The position numbers and the translations under genes are program-made. A stretch of DNA of 64,000 nucleotides from an uncultured Alphaproteobacteria bacterium (lineage in GTDB: Bacteria > Pseudomonadota > Alphaproteobacteria > Rhodospirillales > Rhodospirillaceae), in NCBI GenBank assembly GCA_900079695.1, contig LT599022.1, positions 2,007,245 through 2,071,244 of the forward strand. The letters run 5' to 3'. Shown here in pieces: positions 36,688 to 46,604 of this stretch (position 1 is the first letter of the stretch; every line of letters begins with the position of its first letter). Below the pieces are notes generated by a model. That model was not told the origin of the DNA and did not search any database. It saw only the letters and a program-made list of their open reading frames with translations.

Positions 36688-38244
36688 ATGATCGGTCGGG
36701 CGCACCCGCCGATACACGCGAGCAGAGCAGACCGATTGTTCAGACATTCCCAACTCGAGTCCGTGCTGGCATGGCTGGCGCACCCCGCCCATGCGGCGAT
36801 GCCGCTGCACGCGCGGATCCAGCGGGCGATCCGGCAACTCATCCTCGACGGCGCGCTCGGCCCCGGCAAGCCGCTGCCGGCGACGCGGGTGCTGGCGAAA
36901 TCTCTGGGAGTCTCGCGGGACACGGTGGAATCCGCCTATGCCCAGCTCCACGCCGAAGGCTTCATCGAGCGGCGCGTCGGCAGCGGCAGCTTCGTCGCGG
37001 AGATGACCGAATTCGCGCCCGGACGCCGTTGTCCCGGACGCGATGCGCCGACGCCCGATCCTTCCCCGAACCTCGGTGCGCGCGGAACCGCAATGTTCCG
37101 CAGCGGCGGCATGGGCGAGCCCCCGACGCCCCGGCCGTTCGCCCATGGTATCCCGGAAACCCGCACCTTCCCCCTGCGGCTGTGGGAGCGGCTCGAACGG
37201 CAGGCGCTCAAGGACGCGGGCGCGCGAGTGCTCCATCACGGCGACCCGCAAGGGGACGCGACCCTGCGACGCGCGATCGCCGATTACGTCAATCTCGAAC
37301 GCGGCGCACGCGCCACCGCCGACCGCGTCCTGGTGCTGACGAGCTCGCAACAGGCGATGACGCTCTGCGCGAACCTGCTGCTCGACCCCGGAGAGCCGAT
37401 CTTCATCGAAGATCCGGCCTATGCCGGCGCGCGCAAGGCGTTCGAAGCCGCGGGACTCGATTGCGTGCCGATCCGCGTGGACCGGCTGGGCCTCGAGGCC
37501 CGACGGATCCTGGACGACCCAAATCGCGCCCGGGCGGTGTTCGTCACCCCGTCCCACCAGTTCCCGACCGGAGCGACGCTGGCGCTGGACCGCCGCCTCG
37601 CGCTGATCGCGTGGGCGTCCCGGCACCGGGCCTGGATCATCGAGGACGATTACGACAGCGAGTTCCGCTATTCGGGCAAGCCGACCGCCTGCGTCCAAGG
37701 CCTCGATCCGCACGACCGCACCCTCTACATCGGCACCTTCACCAAATCCCTCTTCCCGGGGTTGCGGATCGGCTACCTCGTGCTGCCGCCGCAACTGGTG
37801 AAACCGATGACGGCGGCACGCACGCTGCTCGACGGGCACACCGCCACGATCGCGCAACTGACGCTCGCCCGGTTCATCGAGGGCGGGCATTTCGGCGCAT
37901 ACGTGCGCGCCATGCGCGGCGTCTACGCCCAACGGCTCGACGCCTTGGCCGGACTGGTCCGCAAGCATCTTTCCGAATTCGTCGAGCCCTGCGTGCCGAT
38001 CGGCGGCCTCCAGATGCCGTGCAGGCTCACGTGCGGCATCCCCGAACCGCTCGCCGTCGACGCCGCACGGCGCGTCGGCATCGAGCTTCTGGGCGTGTCG
38101 ACCCTTCATGCCGACGCCGACGCCGCCGAACCCGGTTTGCTGATGGGCTTCGCCGCCTACACGCCCGCCGAGATGGAGATCGCCGTGGAGAAGCTGGCAC
38201 ACGCGCTCCGGACGGTGAAGACGGCGGAGAATTGGTCTGGATAA
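36688..38244 (+). CDS. MocR/PdxR-type regulator (GntR domain fused to aminotransferase)
   Basis: The protein has an N-terminal GntR winged helix (HARIQRAIRQLILDG, then LPATRVLAKSLGVSRDTVESAY and GSGSFV) and a fold-type I aminotransferase domain with WIIEDDYDSEFRYSG and the PLP-lysine segment YIGTFTKSLFPGLRIGY. MocR proteins bind PLP, usually as an aldimine with the lysine, and respond to PLP, amino acids or GABA. glyA and yggS follow on the same strand, both concerned with PLP, so this is their likely regulator. The start is uncertain: no strong ribosome site precedes ATG 36688 (518 residues). Confidence 0.88.
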   Translation: MIGRAHPPIHASRADRLFRHSQLESVLAWLAHPAHAAMPLHARIQRAIRQLILDGALGPGKPLPATRVLAKSLGVSRDTVESAYAQLHAEGFIERRVGSGSFVAEMTEFAPGRRCPGRDAPTPDPSPNLGARGTAMFRSGGMGEPPTPRPFAHGIPETRTFPLRLWERLERQALKDAGARVLHHGDPQGDATLRRAIADYVNLERGARATADRVLVLTSSQQAMTLCANLLLDPGEPIFIEDPAYAGARKAFEAAGLDCVPIRVDRLGLEARRILDDPNRARAVFVTPSHQFPTGATLALDRRLALIAWASRHRAWIIEDDYDSEFRYSGKPTACVQGLDPHDRTLYIGTFTKSLFPGLRIGYLVLPPQLVKPMTAARTLLDGHTATIAQLTLARFIEGGHFGAYVRAMRGVYAQRLDALAGLVRKHLSEFVEPCVPIGGLQMPCRLTCGIPEPLAVDAARRVGIELLGVSTLHADADAAEPGLLMGFAAYTPAEMEIAVEKLAHALRTVKTAENWSG

Positions 38245-38248
38245 CTCA

Positions 38249-38282
38249 ACGGAAATGGTCGGAACATTCCGGCCATTTCCGT
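38249..38282. promoter_or_regulatory. Near-perfect 34-bp palindrome between mocR and glyA
   Basis: Outer arms ACGGAAATGG (38249-38258) and CCATTTCCGT (38273-38282) are perfect, and inner CGGAA/TTCCG also pair; only one arm pair and the centre mismatch. It begins 5 bp after the mocR stop and lies about 70 bp before glyA. With no T-run, it could be a hairpin attenuating read-through or an operator in front of glyA. Confidence 0.5.
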
Positions 38283-38354
38283 GATAGGACCCGGAAAGAC
38301 CGCCCCGATCTCGCGCGGCGGCACCTTTTGCCGGAACCTTGAAGGAGACCAGCG

Positions 38355-39659
<1,305 letters not shown>

Positions 39660-39683
39660 CGCCCCACGGAAGGACAGGACCCC

Positions 39684-40472
39684 ATGTCTTCACCCCTCGA
39701 GACCGCGCTCGCACCGGAAGATCTCGCGCGTTTCGGCGACGATCCGGCGGCGACCTTCGCCGCGAACCTGAAAACGGTGCGAGAGCGGATGGCCGAGGCG
39801 TGCGTCCGCGCCGGGCGCAGCCCGGCGGACGTGCGGCTGCTGCCCGTCACCAAGACGGTTCCGGCCCACGTTCTGCGCCTCGCCTTCGCGGCGGGAATCC
39901 GGGATTTCGGCGAGAACAAGCTACAGGAAGCGCGAGACAAGCAAGCCGCGCTGGACGATCTCGAAATCCGCTGGAGCATCATCGGCCATCTGCAGACGAA
40001 CAAGGTGAAGTATCTGGTGCGCATCGCCTCGGAATTTCACGCGCTCGACAGCCTCCGCCTGGCGGAAGAGCTGAACCGCCGCCTCGATGCGCAGGGCCGC
40101 GACCTCGACGTTTTCGTGCAAGTCAACACCTCGGGGGAGCCCAGCAAATACGGCCTCGATCCCGACGCGTTGATGCCCTTCGTCGAACGTCTGCCCGAAT
40201 ACCCCCGTTTGAGACCGCGCGGCCTGATGACGCTCGCGATCTTCAGCGCGAGAACCGAACGCGTGCGGGCGTGTTTCCGGCTGCTGCGAAACCTGCGCGA
40301 TCGCGCCGTCGCCGTTCATCCCGGTCTGTCGCTGCTGTCCATGGGAATGTCGGGAGACTACGAAGCCGCAATCGTGGAAGGTGCCGATATCGTCCGGGTC
40401 GGCCAGGCGATTTTCGGCCCGCGCCCCACCAGCGACGCTTGGTACTGGCCGGAAGCCGGAGGCGGCGGTTGA
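39684..40472 (+). CDS. yggS: YggS/PROSC-family PLP homeostasis protein
   Basis: A 262-residue member of the YggS/PLPBP family, an alanine-racemase-like barrel without a second domain. LLPVTKTVPAHVLRLAF carries the PLP lysine (Lys57); IRDFGENKLQEARDK, IRWSIIGHLQTNKVKYL and LLSMGMSGDYEAAI follow. It buffers free PLP. It is a little longer than E. coli YggS at the N-terminus. The TGA stop lies inside a roughly 30-bp segment similar to 42912-42942 of the accessory region, so the gene abuts the island boundary. Confidence 0.9.
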   Translation: MSSPLETALAPEDLARFGDDPAATFAANLKTVRERMAEACVRAGRSPADVRLLPVTKTVPAHVLRLAFAAGIRDFGENKLQEARDKQAALDDLEIRWSIIGHLQTNKVKYLVRIASEFHALDSLRLAEELNRRLDAQGRDLDVFVQVNTSGEPSKYGLDPDALMPFVERLPEYPRLRPRGLMTLAIFSARTERVRACFRLLRNLRDRAVAVHPGLSLLSMGMSGDYEAAIVEGADIVRVGQAIFGPRPTSDAWYWPEAGGGG

Positions 40473-40500
40473 CGTAGCCGGAAGGGCCGCGCTTCAACTC

Positions 40501-41632
40501 CAGCCGATCAGGATCTGGATGACCTCGCTGACCTCAAGACGCGGCGTTCGACCTTGGATGCCGAGATCGACCAAGGCGATCTGGCAGACGGCGGCGGAGG
40601 TCCGTTCTGGCGCCGCCAAACTCGATGCCGTCGCGATCTGCCCAGGCTTCCACCCCCTGTGCGACTGCTGCCCGTTTTCGGAAGACTGCCCGAAGTTCCG
40701 CGGCACGTTCGTTGCCGATCCAGCCCTCGACCAGGACCTGGATGACCTCATTGACCTCAAGACCCGGCGTTCAACATTGGACGCCGAGATCGACGAACGG
40801 GGGGAGCGAATCCGCCGGTTTTGCCGCATGTCGGGCAACCGTACGCAGTGGCTCGATACCGGCCTCTATCGCTTCCGTAACGCCCGTATGCCGGGGCGCA
40901 AAACCGTTGATCCGAACAAACTGCGTTCGACCCTCTGGCCGGAAGCCGGTGTTCGCGCTGCGGGACGAAGCCGGCGGCGTCCGGTTCTCCGGCGTCAGCT
41001 TTCCCGACCTGGTGCGGAACACCCTCGGCATCGATGTGCCGGAAGATCCCCGTCTCGTCGATCTGCAAGGCTGGGTCCTGGCCGTCTCGATGACCGAAGG
41101 CAAACCCTTCGGCCCCTATGTGCCCGAGCCCACCATGCTGTCGCTTTGCCGCAAGACCGCGAAAGCGATCTGGCAGACGGCGGCGGAAGTGCGCTCCAGT
41201 GCTACCAGCCTCGACGCAGTCGCGATCTGCCCAGGCTTCCACCCCCTGTGCGATTGCTGCCCGTTCGCCGAGGACTGTCCGAAGTTCCGTGGCCTGTGTG
41301 TCGCGGATCCAGCCCTCGAACAGGATCTGGACGACCTCATCGACCTCAAGTCTCGGCGCTCAACCATCGACGCCGAGATCGACGAACGGGAGGAGCGGAT
41401 ACGCCGATTTTGCCACCTATCGGGTAACCGTACGCAGTGGCTTCATTCCGGCCTCCACCGCTTCAAAACCGCCCGCGTACCGGGCCGGAAACCCCTTGAT
41501 CCGAACAAACTTCGTTCGGCACTCTCAAATTATCTCGACGCCCCGATTGTCGATGCGGTGCTCGCCGCTTCAACCGGCATCGGTGCCGACCACGAGCGCT
41601 TGACCATAGTAAAACAAAACCCCGGCCGATGA
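40501..41632 (+). pseudogene. Decayed, tandemly duplicated gene for a cysteine-rich phage-like protein
   Basis: Three copies of one coding segment (DLDDLxDLKTRRSTLDAEID) lie here in three successive frames. The last (to TGA 41630-41632) is fullest: DEAGGVRFSGVSFPDLVRN, then KAIWQTAAEVRSS, the cysteine motif ICPGFHPLCDCCPFAEDCPKF (five Cys), and a C-terminus after DPNKLRSALSNYLD. The middle copy has the same motif but runs into the next one out of frame; the first keeps only about 75 bp. No copy has a start codon with a ribosome site. The cysteine cluster recalls metal- or Fe-S-binding ends of phage nucleases, but I cannot name the family. Confidence 0.65.
40576..41632. repeat. 589-bp imperfect tandem repeat
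   Basis: The sequence starting GCGATCTGGCAGACGGCGG at 40576 recurs at 41165, and CAGCCCTCGA at 40721 recurs at 41310: both offsets are 589 bp. About 360 bp align well between copies with many, mostly synonymous-looking differences; the rest of the unit (40935-41164) is present once. Part of the unit (about 75 bp) also occurs at 40501-40575. 589 is not a multiple of three, hence the frame change. Confidence 0.8.
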
Positions 41633-41640
41633 GGCCGGGG
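41611..41640 (-). terminator. Intrinsic terminator after the putative immunity gene
   Basis: Read on the minus strand: CCCCGGCC, loop TCATC, GGCCGGGG, then TTTTGTTTT. An 8-bp GC stem with a T-run directly follows the minus-strand gene ending at 41671, a textbook rho-independent terminator. Confidence 0.85.
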
Positions 41641-41670
41641 CTATTCTGAGAGTATCTTGCGCATGCGCGT

Positions 41671-42330
41671 TCAGGGCATGTTGAACGACATCGTGGGGTC
41701 GCAGCGTATTCCATCCAGCTTCCAGACACCCCCAGCGCGAACCAGCCGGTAGGTACCGATGATTTGCGAGATGCCCGGCCACCTGAGAGCGAGTACCACT
41801 TCATTGCGTCCGCTTTTTTCCGTCCTGAACAGGTACCCCTCCTCGGAGTAATCCTGCGCGCAGATAATCGGGTTCGCATCGAAGCTGCAATTATCGCCTT
41901 CGACATATTTTCCGTCGCAGTTCTTCTTGACCAGCCGCGCTTCCTCGCGGCTGATCGCCTCGCGCAGGCCGGGCGTGATGAGCCGTGCGTAATGGGCATC
42001 CTTAAGGGTATTCCGCCAGGGAACGTTCTCGGCATACCAGCCGAGTTCCGCATTCCCCGTCCCACCCTCCAGGGTGATGATGAGGTCGAGAAACTGCTCC
42101 GCACTCGTGGACGGATAATGAAACCCGTCGCTCGTCGCATCCTTGGGGGGTACATCCTGCCCGGCAACGGCAGGCGACGCACCGCTCGCGAACAACAAGC
42201 AGATACTAAGGAGCGAAGCGATAAAACCGGTGCGAAGGCTGCAGGGTCCGGTACCCCGGACCGCCCCAGAAGTCCCGCTGTTTGAAGTCCGACACCCACT
42301 GCTTCCCGTCATAAGCGGCGATGTGTCCAT
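41671..42330 (-). CDS. Secreted protein, possible immunity partner of the upstream amidase-like gene
   Basis: The frame encodes a hydrophobic export segment (GFIASLLSICLLFASGASPAVAG) followed by about 160 residues with four cysteines (KKNCDGKYVEGDNC, PIICAQDY, GIRCDP) and a DUF3828-like feel (STSAEQFLDLI, YARLITPGLREAI). It overlaps the 3' end of the amidase-like gene by about 125 bp, so the two are coupled. A periplasmic protein encoded right after a wall-degrading enzyme is the usual layout of an immunity protein; this is inference. The start is uncertain: ATG 42330 has GAGGGGGG upstream but puts about 34 residues before the hydrophobic stretch. Confidence 0.55.
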   Translation of the reverse strand: MDTSPLMTGSSGCRTSNSGTSGAVRGTGPCSLRTGFIASLLSICLLFASGASPAVAGQDVPPKDATSDGFHYPSTSAEQFLDLIITLEGGTGNAELGWYAENVPWRNTLKDAHYARLITPGLREAISREEARLVKKNCDGKYVEGDNCSFDANPIICAQDYSEEGYLFRTEKSGRNEVVLALRWPGISQIIGTYRLVRAGGVWKLDGIRCDPTMSFNMP

Positions 42331-43243
42331 TCTCGTTTCCCCCCTCATATGGTTGGATGACGACGATATCTCCCTTCTGTGGGACATATCCAGCCTCGTC
42401 CACCGGCTTGAAGCCTTGCTTCTCCAACCCCGGGCCAAAATCCTTGGCAGATTTGGTCCCTTGGGGGAGATCGATTCCAGAGGCATTGAGTGCTTCCCTG
42501 ACAAAAGTACCGCATTTATTCTGTGTCTTAGGCTTGGCTCTCTTATCCAGGGCATCGGCGAACTTGTCCGCGTCCAGAGAGCTTTTCCGAGGCTGCTTTT
42601 CGGGCGCCGCATCGGCCTTGACGGCGCCGCTGTCGGCGAGACGCAGCAGCGAGGACGGTTCTCCCCGCCCGCCCGGCGCGTCCGCACCGGACCCGGTGCC
42701 CGGCCTGCGCCGATCATAGTCCGAGACATGCACGGTCTTGCCGTCGCGCCCCTGTTCATAGGCCTGCACATGCACCGTGCCGGACGCGGTCTTGCCTTCG
42801 CCGACCGTCTTCTTCAGCGTGGAGATGGTGGGGCCGCCGGGATTGAGGATGCCATCCACATCCAGGCCGTTCTCCGCCTGATATCCCCGGATCGCCTCGT
42901 CGAGGCTGTTGCTGACGTAGCCGGAGGGGCCATCCTTCAACGGCTTGTAATGCCCGGTTTGGCCGAGAAAGGTCTCCACCTTCGCCACGTCGGGGCGGCG
43001 ATTGGCAGAGCTCCCCGCGCCGACCGAACCGCCGAGCCGGAACGGATCGTCGCCGAAGAGGTCGGTGTTGGAGGCGCCGCCTTTCCACGCCTGCTGAAAC
43101 GCGCCGAAGCGGTCGTCGTCCAGCGCGTCGTCGGCCAGGCTGCCCGCCTGCGCCCGCCAGGAGCCGCCGGAGGATCCGAGACCGGACTACCAGGCCTTTT
43201 TGGGGGTCTCGGAGAACAGGGAACGGAAATCCGAACCAAACAT
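42206..43243 (-). pseudogene. Peptidoglycan-binding, CHAP/NlpC-like amidase effector interrupted by an amber codon
   Basis: From ATG 43243 (GAGGAGG six bases ahead) the frame reads MFGSDFRSLFSETPKKAW, meets TAG at codon 19 (43187-43189), then continues open for 327 codons to 42206. Parts: a short N-terminal tail, a peptidoglycan-binding-like domain (VETFLGQTGHYKPLKDG, SLDEAIRGYQAENGL), a linker, and a cysteine-amidase-like domain with NKCGTFVREAL (candidate Cys), GYVPQKGDIVVIQP, and NGHIAAYDGKQWVSDFKQRD (candidate His). It looks like a wall-targeting effector. One C-to-T change (CAG to TAG) would explain the stop. A shorter product from GTG 42988 remains possible. Confidence 0.65.
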
Positions 43244-43473
43244 CGGCAGCCTCCTCGCGCACATCCAGAGTGGACGCGAACAACAATAGAACATGCGTGC
43301 CGTGCGGTCAAGGATTTTATCTCGATAATCGTAAGATATAACTCTTGACACGAATTTTCCGTGTCCGGCGTTTTTGCTTCATTTTCAATACGTAACGCGT
43401 GTTTTCGGCCCGCTTGGACGCCCCGTTGCACCCTAGACCCCCAACCTTCCCCGTAACCCCAGGAGACATCCCG

Positions 43474-44008
43474 ATGTCGCTTCCTTTGCCCTCGCTCGAC
43501 CAACTGCAGCCGGCCGAGTTCGATGCCAGAGAGCTGTTCTCCGGCCAAACCTCCGGCCGCATGGTCAAGGGCTACAAGAGCCCCTGCCTGCATACGCCGA
43601 TCTGGGATCCGCACTACCTCTTCCACGACGCGATGCGGGAGGTGGTGGTGTGGTTCCTCGATCCCACCGATCCCCTCTACGTCTTCGGCCCCACCGGTTC
43701 GGGCAAGACCAGCCTAGTGCGTCAGTTGGCGGCCCGGCTGAACTATCCGGTCTTCGAGATCACCGCCCACGGGCGCCTCGAGTTCGACGACCTTGTCGGC
43801 CACTTGAGCGTCGAGAACGGTTCGATGACCTTCCAATATGGCCCGCTTGCGCTCGCCATGCGCCATGGTGGCATCTTCCTCCTCAACGAGATGGACCTGC
43901 TGGATCCGGCAAACCGCGGTTGGGCTCAACGGCATTCTCGACGGTGCGCCGCTGTGCCTGCCGATGAACGGTGGCGAGGTGATCCCGCCGCACCCGATGT
44001 TCCGCTTC
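43474..44008 (+). pseudogene. MoxR/CbbQ-like AAA ATPase, frameshifted and truncated
   Basis: The frame opens with AGGAG and MSLPLPSLDQLQPAEFD, and carries Walker A YVFGPTGSGKTSLVRQL and Walker B GGIFLLNEMDLLDPAN. Around 43911-43920 the frame shifts; the next frame continues the family sequence as VGLNGILDGAPLCLPMNGGEVIPPHPMFRF and then stops matching at about 44008, where sequence of an opposite-strand integrase begins. It would have been an AAA+ chaperone-type ATPase of roughly twice this length. Both lesions make it non-functional. Confidence 0.75.
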
Positions 44009-44338
44009 AGCACACTGTCTGAAGGTCATCGCGGGGAGCGCTGCAGCGCGAGCAGCCAGCCGCTCACTCTTGCGCTTGTCGATCGGGTCAATCCCCTCGC
44101 GCACCAGTTGGCGACACCGACGAGCTTCTTCCCGCGCCTCGGCAAGAGATTTCGTGTGAAGGGCGCCAAGCCCCATGTCCCGGCGGCGCCCCACCAGCAT
44201 GAATCGGAAGATCCAGGTTTTCGCCCCCCGCTCGGTCACCTGGAGATAGAGGCCGCCCCCGTCGTTATAGAGTCCCGGATTTTTCTGGGCCCGTACTGCG
44301 ACAGCGGTCAGCTTGCCAATTTCCCTGGCCAACGGCAC
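44006..44338 (-). pseudogene. Tyrosine integrase fragment (N-terminal arm-binding domain)
   Basis: From GTG 44338 about 110 residues match the N-terminus of P4-type integrases: LTAVAVRAQKNPGLYNDGGGLYLQV, WIFRFMLVGRRRDMGLGAL, and SLAEAREEARRCRQLVREGIDPI. The frame ends at about 44006 where it abuts the truncated AAA ATPase, so the core-binding and catalytic domains are lost. This marks an old insertion/deletion junction. Confidence 0.7.
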
Positions 44339-44700
44339 ACCCTCTCTTCCACTGAACGCCTAGATCTTACCCATCAAATAACCCATCGACAAATTCCGGC
44401 TTCATGCGTTTATGAGCAACCGTCAGCGGACGACCGCGTAAAGAAAAACCGCAGAGACCCGTGGGTTCTGCGGTTGCATACGAACAAACTTGAACGTGAG
44501 AAAACGTATAAATGGCGGAGAGGGTGTCTTCCATAGTTCTGGCCACCGTTGATCCTGAAAGACCGCCAATGTCCGCCACATCTCCCTGATAATACAAGGC
44601 TTTATATTTTTACGTCTTCCGTCGTTTTTCAACGTCCGTTAAAATCCTCATCATGATTGTGGGTTGGTTTGGGGGTAAAATTTGTGGGTTGGAGGCGTTT
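44339..44700. other. Intergenic region between integrase fragment and integrase
   Basis: No gene seen. It holds a minus-strand terminator (44441-44475) and an AT-rich stretch with repeated TTTTT/TTTTAC motifs before the integrase. It is where an attachment site would be expected, but I could not identify a core repeat. Confidence 0.4.
44441..44475 (-). terminator. Intrinsic terminator, minus strand
   Basis: On the minus strand AACCGCAG pairs with CTGCGGTT (13-nt loop, itself with ACCC/GGGT pairing), followed by TTTCTTT. It would stop leftward transcription toward the integrase fragment. Confidence 0.55.
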
Positions 44701-45897
44701 ATGGCGCGCGTGTCTAACAGGCTGACGGCGATGATGGTGCAGAAGCTGAAGGAGAAGGGCCGTTACGGCGATGGCGACGGGCTTTACCTCCAAGTCGGAC
44801 CGACGGGGAGAAAGAGCTGGTTGTTCCGCTATACCCGACACGGAAAAGCCCGCGAAATGGGCTTGGGGGCGTTGAATGCGATGTCCCTCGCGGATGCCCG
44901 GAGCGCTGCCGCTTCCGCCCGCCACATGCTGGCCACCGGCATCGACCCCCTCGAAGCGAAGGCGGCGGAAAAGGAACGCCGGAGAGCCGAGGCTTGCAGC
45001 AAAATAACCTTCTCCGAATGCGCTGCCACTTATATCGAAACGCACAAATCTGAGTGGACGAACAAAAAATATGCCGCGCAGTGGCCCTCTAGCATCAAGA
45101 CCTACGTCGAACCCATTCTTGGCGCATTACCGGTGTAGGACGTCAACTTAGATAAGGTCATGAAAGTGCTGGAACCGATCTGGCCGACCATACCGAAAAC
45201 CGCCAAAGACGTACAAAACCGTATCGAAACCATTTTAGACTGGGCTACCGTGCGTGGGTACCGCCCCGCCGACAATCCAGCCCGCTGGAAAGGGTGCCTC
45301 GACAAGCTCTTTCTGCCGCCGTCGAAGGTCAAGAAAGAAAAGCACCATGCAGCCCTAGCTTACGCGGATGTCGGCGCCTTCATGAATGTCCTCCGCCAGA
45401 GGAAAGAGGGCTCCGCCCGCGCCCTGGAGTTCACCATCTTGACCGCCGCCCGAACGAGCGAAGCGTTGAATGCCCGATGGGAGGAGTTCGACCTGGATGC
45501 CAAGGTATGGAACATTCCCGGCGAGCGGATGAAGGGCAGAAAAGATCATCGGATTCCCCTATCCAAAGCCGCTATGACCGTCCTGACCAAAATGGCCGAG
45601 GTTAGGCAGGGGGCCTTCGTTTTCCCCGGAGAGAGGAAGGAACGGCCATTCTCCAACATGGCATTCCTTCAGTTGCTAAGGCGGATCGGGCGAGCGGACA
45701 TAACGACCCATGGCTTCCGTTCGACCTTCAAAGATTGGGCATCCGAGCAAACGGACTTCCCCAACGAAGTCACCGAGATGGCCTTGGCTCACTCTATCCC
45801 CAGCAAGGTGGAAGCCGCCTACCGCCGAGGCGATCTGCTCGACAAACGACAGGAACTAATGGAGGCGTGGGGAGCTTTCTGTTCCGCCCCGGCCTGA
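44701..45897 (+). pseudogene. P4-type tyrosine integrase with one in-frame amber codon
   Basis: The full length of about 398 codons is present. N-terminal arm-binding domain: MARVSNRLTAMMVQKLKEK, GLYLQVGPTGRKSWLFRY. Catalytic domain: TAARTSEALNARW (Arg), THGFRSTFKDWASE (His-x-x-Arg), LAHSIPSKVEAAYRRGDLL (His and Tyr). TAG at 45136-45138 (codon 146) interrupts GALPV-DVNLDKVMKVL, where relatives have a sense codon such as CAG. Apart from this stop the gene looks intact, so the mutation is recent or is read through. GGAGG precedes the ATG. It would have catalysed excision and integration of the island. Confidence 0.85.
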
Positions 45898-45953
45898 TTC
45901 CCTGACTCTCCAGGAGGGGCGCGACCATCCAACGAGCCCCCTCCCTTGCGTTC

Positions 45954-45972
45954 GGTATGAAAATATCATACC
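45954..45972. promoter_or_regulatory. Inverted repeat upstream of the ParD/ParE-like pair
   Basis: GGTATGA and TCATACC flank a 5-nt AAATA centre, 35 bp before the antitoxin start. Autoregulatory antitoxin operators usually sit exactly here, overlapping the promoter. Confidence 0.5.
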
Positions 45973-46006
45973 TATTTGGAGGTACATGGTGATGGAGGAG
46001 CTATCG

Positions 46007-46297
46007 ATGGCCGCCGCCGAAAAACGAACCTTCAGCCTGCCCAGCGAGCAAGCCGTTTACATTGACCGCTTGGTCGCTTCCGGCACTTATGCGACGAGCA
46101 GCGAAGTCATCCGCGCCGGTTTGCGTGCCCTACAGGAACGCGACGCCGCCGTCGAGCGCTGGCTGCGCGAGGAAGTGGTCCCAGTTGCCGCCGCCATGCA
46201 AGCCGACCCGGATCGGGCCATCCCGGCAGAAACGGCTTTCAACAAAGTCCGGGCACTTCATGCACGGCGCATGAAAGGCTCCGACGTTGACCTATAA
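46007..46297 (+). CDS. ParD/CopG-type antitoxin
   Basis: A 96-residue protein from ATG 46007 (GGAGGAG just ahead; an earlier ATG at 45986 is less well placed). The ribbon-helix-helix region is KRTFSLPSEQAVYIDRLVASGTYATSSEVIRAGLRALQERD, typical of ParD antitoxins. The charged C-terminal tail would wrap the toxin. The toxin gene starts inside its last codons, giving an 11-bp overlap and coupled translation. Confidence 0.85.
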   Translation: MAAAEKRTFSLPSEQAVYIDRLVASGTYATSSEVIRAGLRALQERDAAVERWLREEVVPVAAAMQADPDRAIPAETAFNKVRALHARRMKGSDVDL

Positions 46298-46592
46298 AGT
46301 CGTCTTCTCGCCGGAGGCGGAAAACGACCTTCTGGAACTTTATCTGTACATCGCGGAGCAGGCCGGGGACGCCCGCGCCCTGGCCTACGTCGAACGGCTG
46401 GAACGCTACTGCAAAGGCTTCGAGGATTTCCCCGAACGCGGCACATCCCGCGACGACCTGTTCCCCGGCCTACGCATCGTCGGCTTCGAACGTCGCGTTT
46501 CGATCGCGTTCCACATTCACGCCAACACCGTAACCTTTGACCGCATCCTCTACGGAGGCCGCGACCTAGAAAGCCTAGCCGACGAAGCCTAA
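46287..46592 (+). CDS. ParE/RelE-family toxin
   Basis: A 101-residue toxin beginning with TTG 46287. The fold signature is YKVVFSPEAENDLLELYLYIAEQAG, then GTSRDDLFPGLRIVGFERRVSIAFHI and ILYGGRDLESL, as in ParE proteins (gyrase poisons) and RelE relatives. Paired with the upstream ribbon-helix-helix antitoxin it forms an apparently intact addiction module, which would stabilise the island even though its integrase is broken. Confidence 0.85.
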   Translation: MTYKVVFSPEAENDLLELYLYIAEQAGDARALAYVERLERYCKGFEDFPERGTSRDDLFPGLRIVGFERRVSIAFHIHANTVTFDRILYGGRDLESLADEA

Positions 46593-46604
46593 TTCGCTGC
46601 CCCT

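Noticed and set aside
40381-41427. A 348-codon open frame running from yggS into the repeat region
   Set aside because: It changes from one coding frame to noise partway. The recognisable sequence is spread over three frames, so it is a chance fusion of remnants.
44339-44700. tRNA or att core expected beside the P4-type integrase
   Set aside because: No cloverleaf-forming sequence or convincing core repeat could be found by eye here or at the yggS end.
42206-45138. General reassignment of TAG as a sense codon
   Set aside because: Several chromosomal genes in the window terminate at TAG exactly where their families end, so only local suppression or mutation remains possible.
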